Source: Clostridium sp. BNL1100
GTDB taxonomy: Bacteria; Bacillota; Clostridia; Acetivibrionales; DSM-1351
DNA length: 64,000 bases
Assembly: GCF_000244875.1 (NCBI RefSeq)
Contig: NC_016791.1
Span: 3,167,001 to 3,231,000, forward strand
Direction: 5' to 3'
Shown here piece by piece: positions 62,523 through 64,000 of the stretch. Position 1 is the first letter of the stretch. Every line of letters begins with the position of its first letter. Below the pieces are notes generated by a model that searched no databases, was not told the origin of the DNA, and saw nothing but the letters and a program-made list of their open reading frames with translations. The position numbers and the translations under genes are program-made.

Positions 62523-63524
62523 ATGAATATTCAAACCTTAAAAGATAAGCTTAATTCCAAAGAATATGATTTTTTAAAAAAAGACCTTCATCTGGGAGAT
62601 AATATATTAATTCTCACAACCGGAGGGTCTATTGCCTACGGAACCAATGTAGCTACCAGCGATATTGACATCAGGGGCGTTACTCTGGAAAACAAGCAGG
62701 ATATTATGGGCTTATCCAGTTTTGAGCAATTTGAGGACAAACCAACAGATACGGTTATATACGGTCTCAAAAAATTCATCTCTCTTTGTGTAAATTGCAA
62801 CCCAAATGTACTTGAGATTCTTGGAACAAAACAAGAACATCTCCTTGTTATTTCAAAAGAAGGGGAGTTGCTTAGAGACAATGTTGAATTATTTTTATCC
62901 AAAAGAGCTATTCAAAGTTTCGGCAGCTATGCCACAGCCCAGCTAAGAAGGCTGCAAAATGCTTTAGCAAGGGATAATTATCCTCACGCAGAAAAGGAAC
63001 AGCATATCTTAAATAGCATTTTGGGGCAAATGGAACATATGCAAAGAACTTATAAAAGCTTTACTGACAGCGAAATAAGTTTATATATCGATAAATCTGA
63101 CAGAGAAGATATGGATACGGAGATATTTATAGATGTAAATTTAAAGCATTATCCCCTACGGGACTTTAAAAATATTTATTCCGATATGAACAATATAGTT
63201 AAGGATTATTCCAAGCTGAATCACAGAAACAGCAAAAAGGATGAACTTCATCTGAACAAACATGCTATGCACCTGATACGCCTTCTTGTAACAGGTACAG
63301 AAATCCTCCAAGGAAAAGGTATTAATACGTACAGAGAAAAAGAAAGATCGTTTTTTCTTGATATACGCAGCGGAAAATATAGTTACAGTGAGATTTTTGA
63401 AATGGTTAATGATTATGAGCATGAATTTAAAATGGCAGCTGCAAATACTGGTCTTCCGGATAGACCTGATTATAAACGGATTGAAGATTTGATGATAGGT
63501 ATTTATAGTAATGCTTTGCCATGA
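62523..63524 (+). CDS. DNA polymerase beta-superfamily nucleotidyltransferase (YcgL/COG3541-like)
   Basis: 333 residues. The nucleotidyltransferase signature GGSIAYGTNVATSDIDIRG lies at ~38-56, with the two metal-binding Asp residues in SDIDIRG. The rest is helical and matches the YcgL-like predicted nucleotidyltransferases of Firmicutes and phages (TVIYGLKKFISLCVNCNPNVLEIL). Substrate unknown; it transfers NMP to an acceptor, perhaps RNA or protein. Strong SD AAGGAGGG. Transcribed alone. Confidence 0.88.
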   Translation: MNIQTLKDKLNSKEYDFLKKDLHLGDNILILTTGGSIAYGTNVATSDIDIRGVTLENKQDIMGLSSFEQFEDKPTDTVIYGLKKFISLCVNCNPNVLEILGTKQEHLLVISKEGELLRDNVELFLSKRAIQSFGSYATAQLRRLQNALARDNYPHAEKEQHILNSILGQMEHMQRTYKSFTDSEISLYIDKSDREDMDTEIFIDVNLKHYPLRDFKNIYSDMNNIVKDYSKLNHRNSKKDELHLNKHAMHLIRLLVTGTEILQGKGINTYREKERSFFLDIRSGKYSYSEIFEMVNDYEHEFKMAAANTGLPDRPDYKRIEDLMIGIYSNALP

Positions 63525-63527
63525 TAC

Positions 63528-63577
63528 CTATATGTTCTTGCTGTTATCTTTTAGATACCCAGTAAAAGAACATATAG
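63528..63577. repeat. Perfect 12-bp inverted repeat after the nucleotidyltransferase gene
   Basis: CTATATGTTCTT (63528-63539) and AAGAACATATAG (63566-63577) are perfect complements. The 26-base loop contains a second small stem (TATCT/AGATA). There is no T-run, so it is not a standard terminator, though it could still end convergent transcripts. Confidence 0.5.
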
Positions 63578-63612
63578 ATAATCGAAGGCAATTTACTTAA
63601 TAAATCTATTCA

Positions 63613-64000
63613 TTATTTTGGTATAATAGGAACCCATAGTTCATCTTTGGGGTTATGATCAGGTGCATAAAAACATTCAATGCATGGAAGATTAGCAAGT
63701 TCATAACCTGAAGTTGGAATCCATTCTGTATATAAGCGTTTCCATGCATCCACAGTATTCGGAAACACCACCCATGTACTCGGAGGAATTACAATAACTT
63801 CCATTCCTTCTTTAACCTCTCCATCATACCTTACTCCCATAAAGTAATCAAATTCTTCATCGTTTATGGTTGCTTGTTTTCCACAAATCCCTAATAGGCT
63901 TTCCAGTTTACATTTTGGATTTTCCCATGACATATCAATGAGTGTCTGAACAAATCCATCCTTTAAAGCTTCTTCCCAAAGAGCAGGAACCATTTCAAAC
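63613..64000 (-). CDS. GyrI-like effector-binding domain protein, C-terminal part (cut by window edge)
   Basis: About 129 residues visible. The frame stays open to the right edge (Phe-Glu precede the first visible Met), so the true start lies outside. Visible motifs (STWVVFPNTVDAWKRLYTEW and a terminal DELWVPIIPK) match the GyrI-like C-terminal domain of the AraC-type regulator encoded at 60037-60909, but clearly diverged. It is probably another AraC/GyrI regulator or a stand-alone GyrI protein. Confidence 0.82.
   Translation of the reverse strand, partial: FEMVPALWEEALKDGFVQTLIDMSWENPKCKLESLLGICGKQATINDEEFDYFMGVRYDGEVKEGMEVIVIPPSTWVVFPNTVDAWKRLYTEWIPTSGYELANLPCIECFYAPDHNPKDELWVPIIPK

Overview
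This is low-GC Firmicute DNA, most likely from a mesophilic cellulolytic clostridium of the Ruminiclostridium group. The main evidence is a secreted GH5 endoglucanase with a C-terminal type I dockerin whose two repeats carry Ala-Leu after the calcium-loop Ile-Asp, as in mesophilic Ruminiclostridium rather than the Ser/Thr of C. thermocellum. A GH94 disaccharide phosphorylase, clostridial ribosome binding sites and A+T-rich spacers agree with this. The species assignment is inference. I saw no rRNA, tRNA, CRISPR array or insertion sequence.

Left part, 1-26,700, all leftward: a hybrid NRPS / trans-AT PKS gene cluster, open at the left edge. In transcription order it holds a SyrD/PvdE-type peptide exporter, a lipoprotein Ntn hydrolase (C45 type), a 3.2 kaa megasynthase (FAAL-ACP-C-A-PCP-KS-KR-DH-ACP), a KS protein with a dead AT remnant and an ACP, a 2.7 kaa NRPS (docking-C-FkbH-PCP-C-A-PCP-E), a discrete acyltransferase, and the start of another NRPS. 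Specificity residues read by eye predict Gly and D-Ser, so the expected product is an acylated, glycerate-containing lipopeptide-polyketide. I do not recognise it as a known compound.

Middle part, 26,700-39,900: three leftward genes encode envelope proteins that share an Asn/Ile-rich motif (one membrane protein with an HTH-like head, two secreted Cu-amine-oxidase-N/TPR proteins). Next come the dockerin cellulase, a two-gene TIR + SLATT cassette that looks like a compact antiphage system, a phage-type small protein, and an operon of a UvrA-like ATPase, a serine beta-lactamase-fold protein and an FMN enzyme with altered active-site residues.

Right part, 39,900-64,000: a leftward group of GH94 phosphorylase, three radical SAM proteins (one fused to Nudix) and an ABC-2 exporter; a TetR-controlled MacB/FtsX-type exporter; a secreted Ig-like repeat protein; an aldolase-like TIM barrel protein; a drug-type ABC exporter; a stress-type SDR; and an operon of a Vat-family acetyltransferase, a methyltransferase and an AraC/GyrI regulator. 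A nucleotidyltransferase gene and a second GyrI-domain gene, cut by the window, close the right end. Regulatory calls are by-eye matches to sigma-A promoters, hairpins and palindromes.
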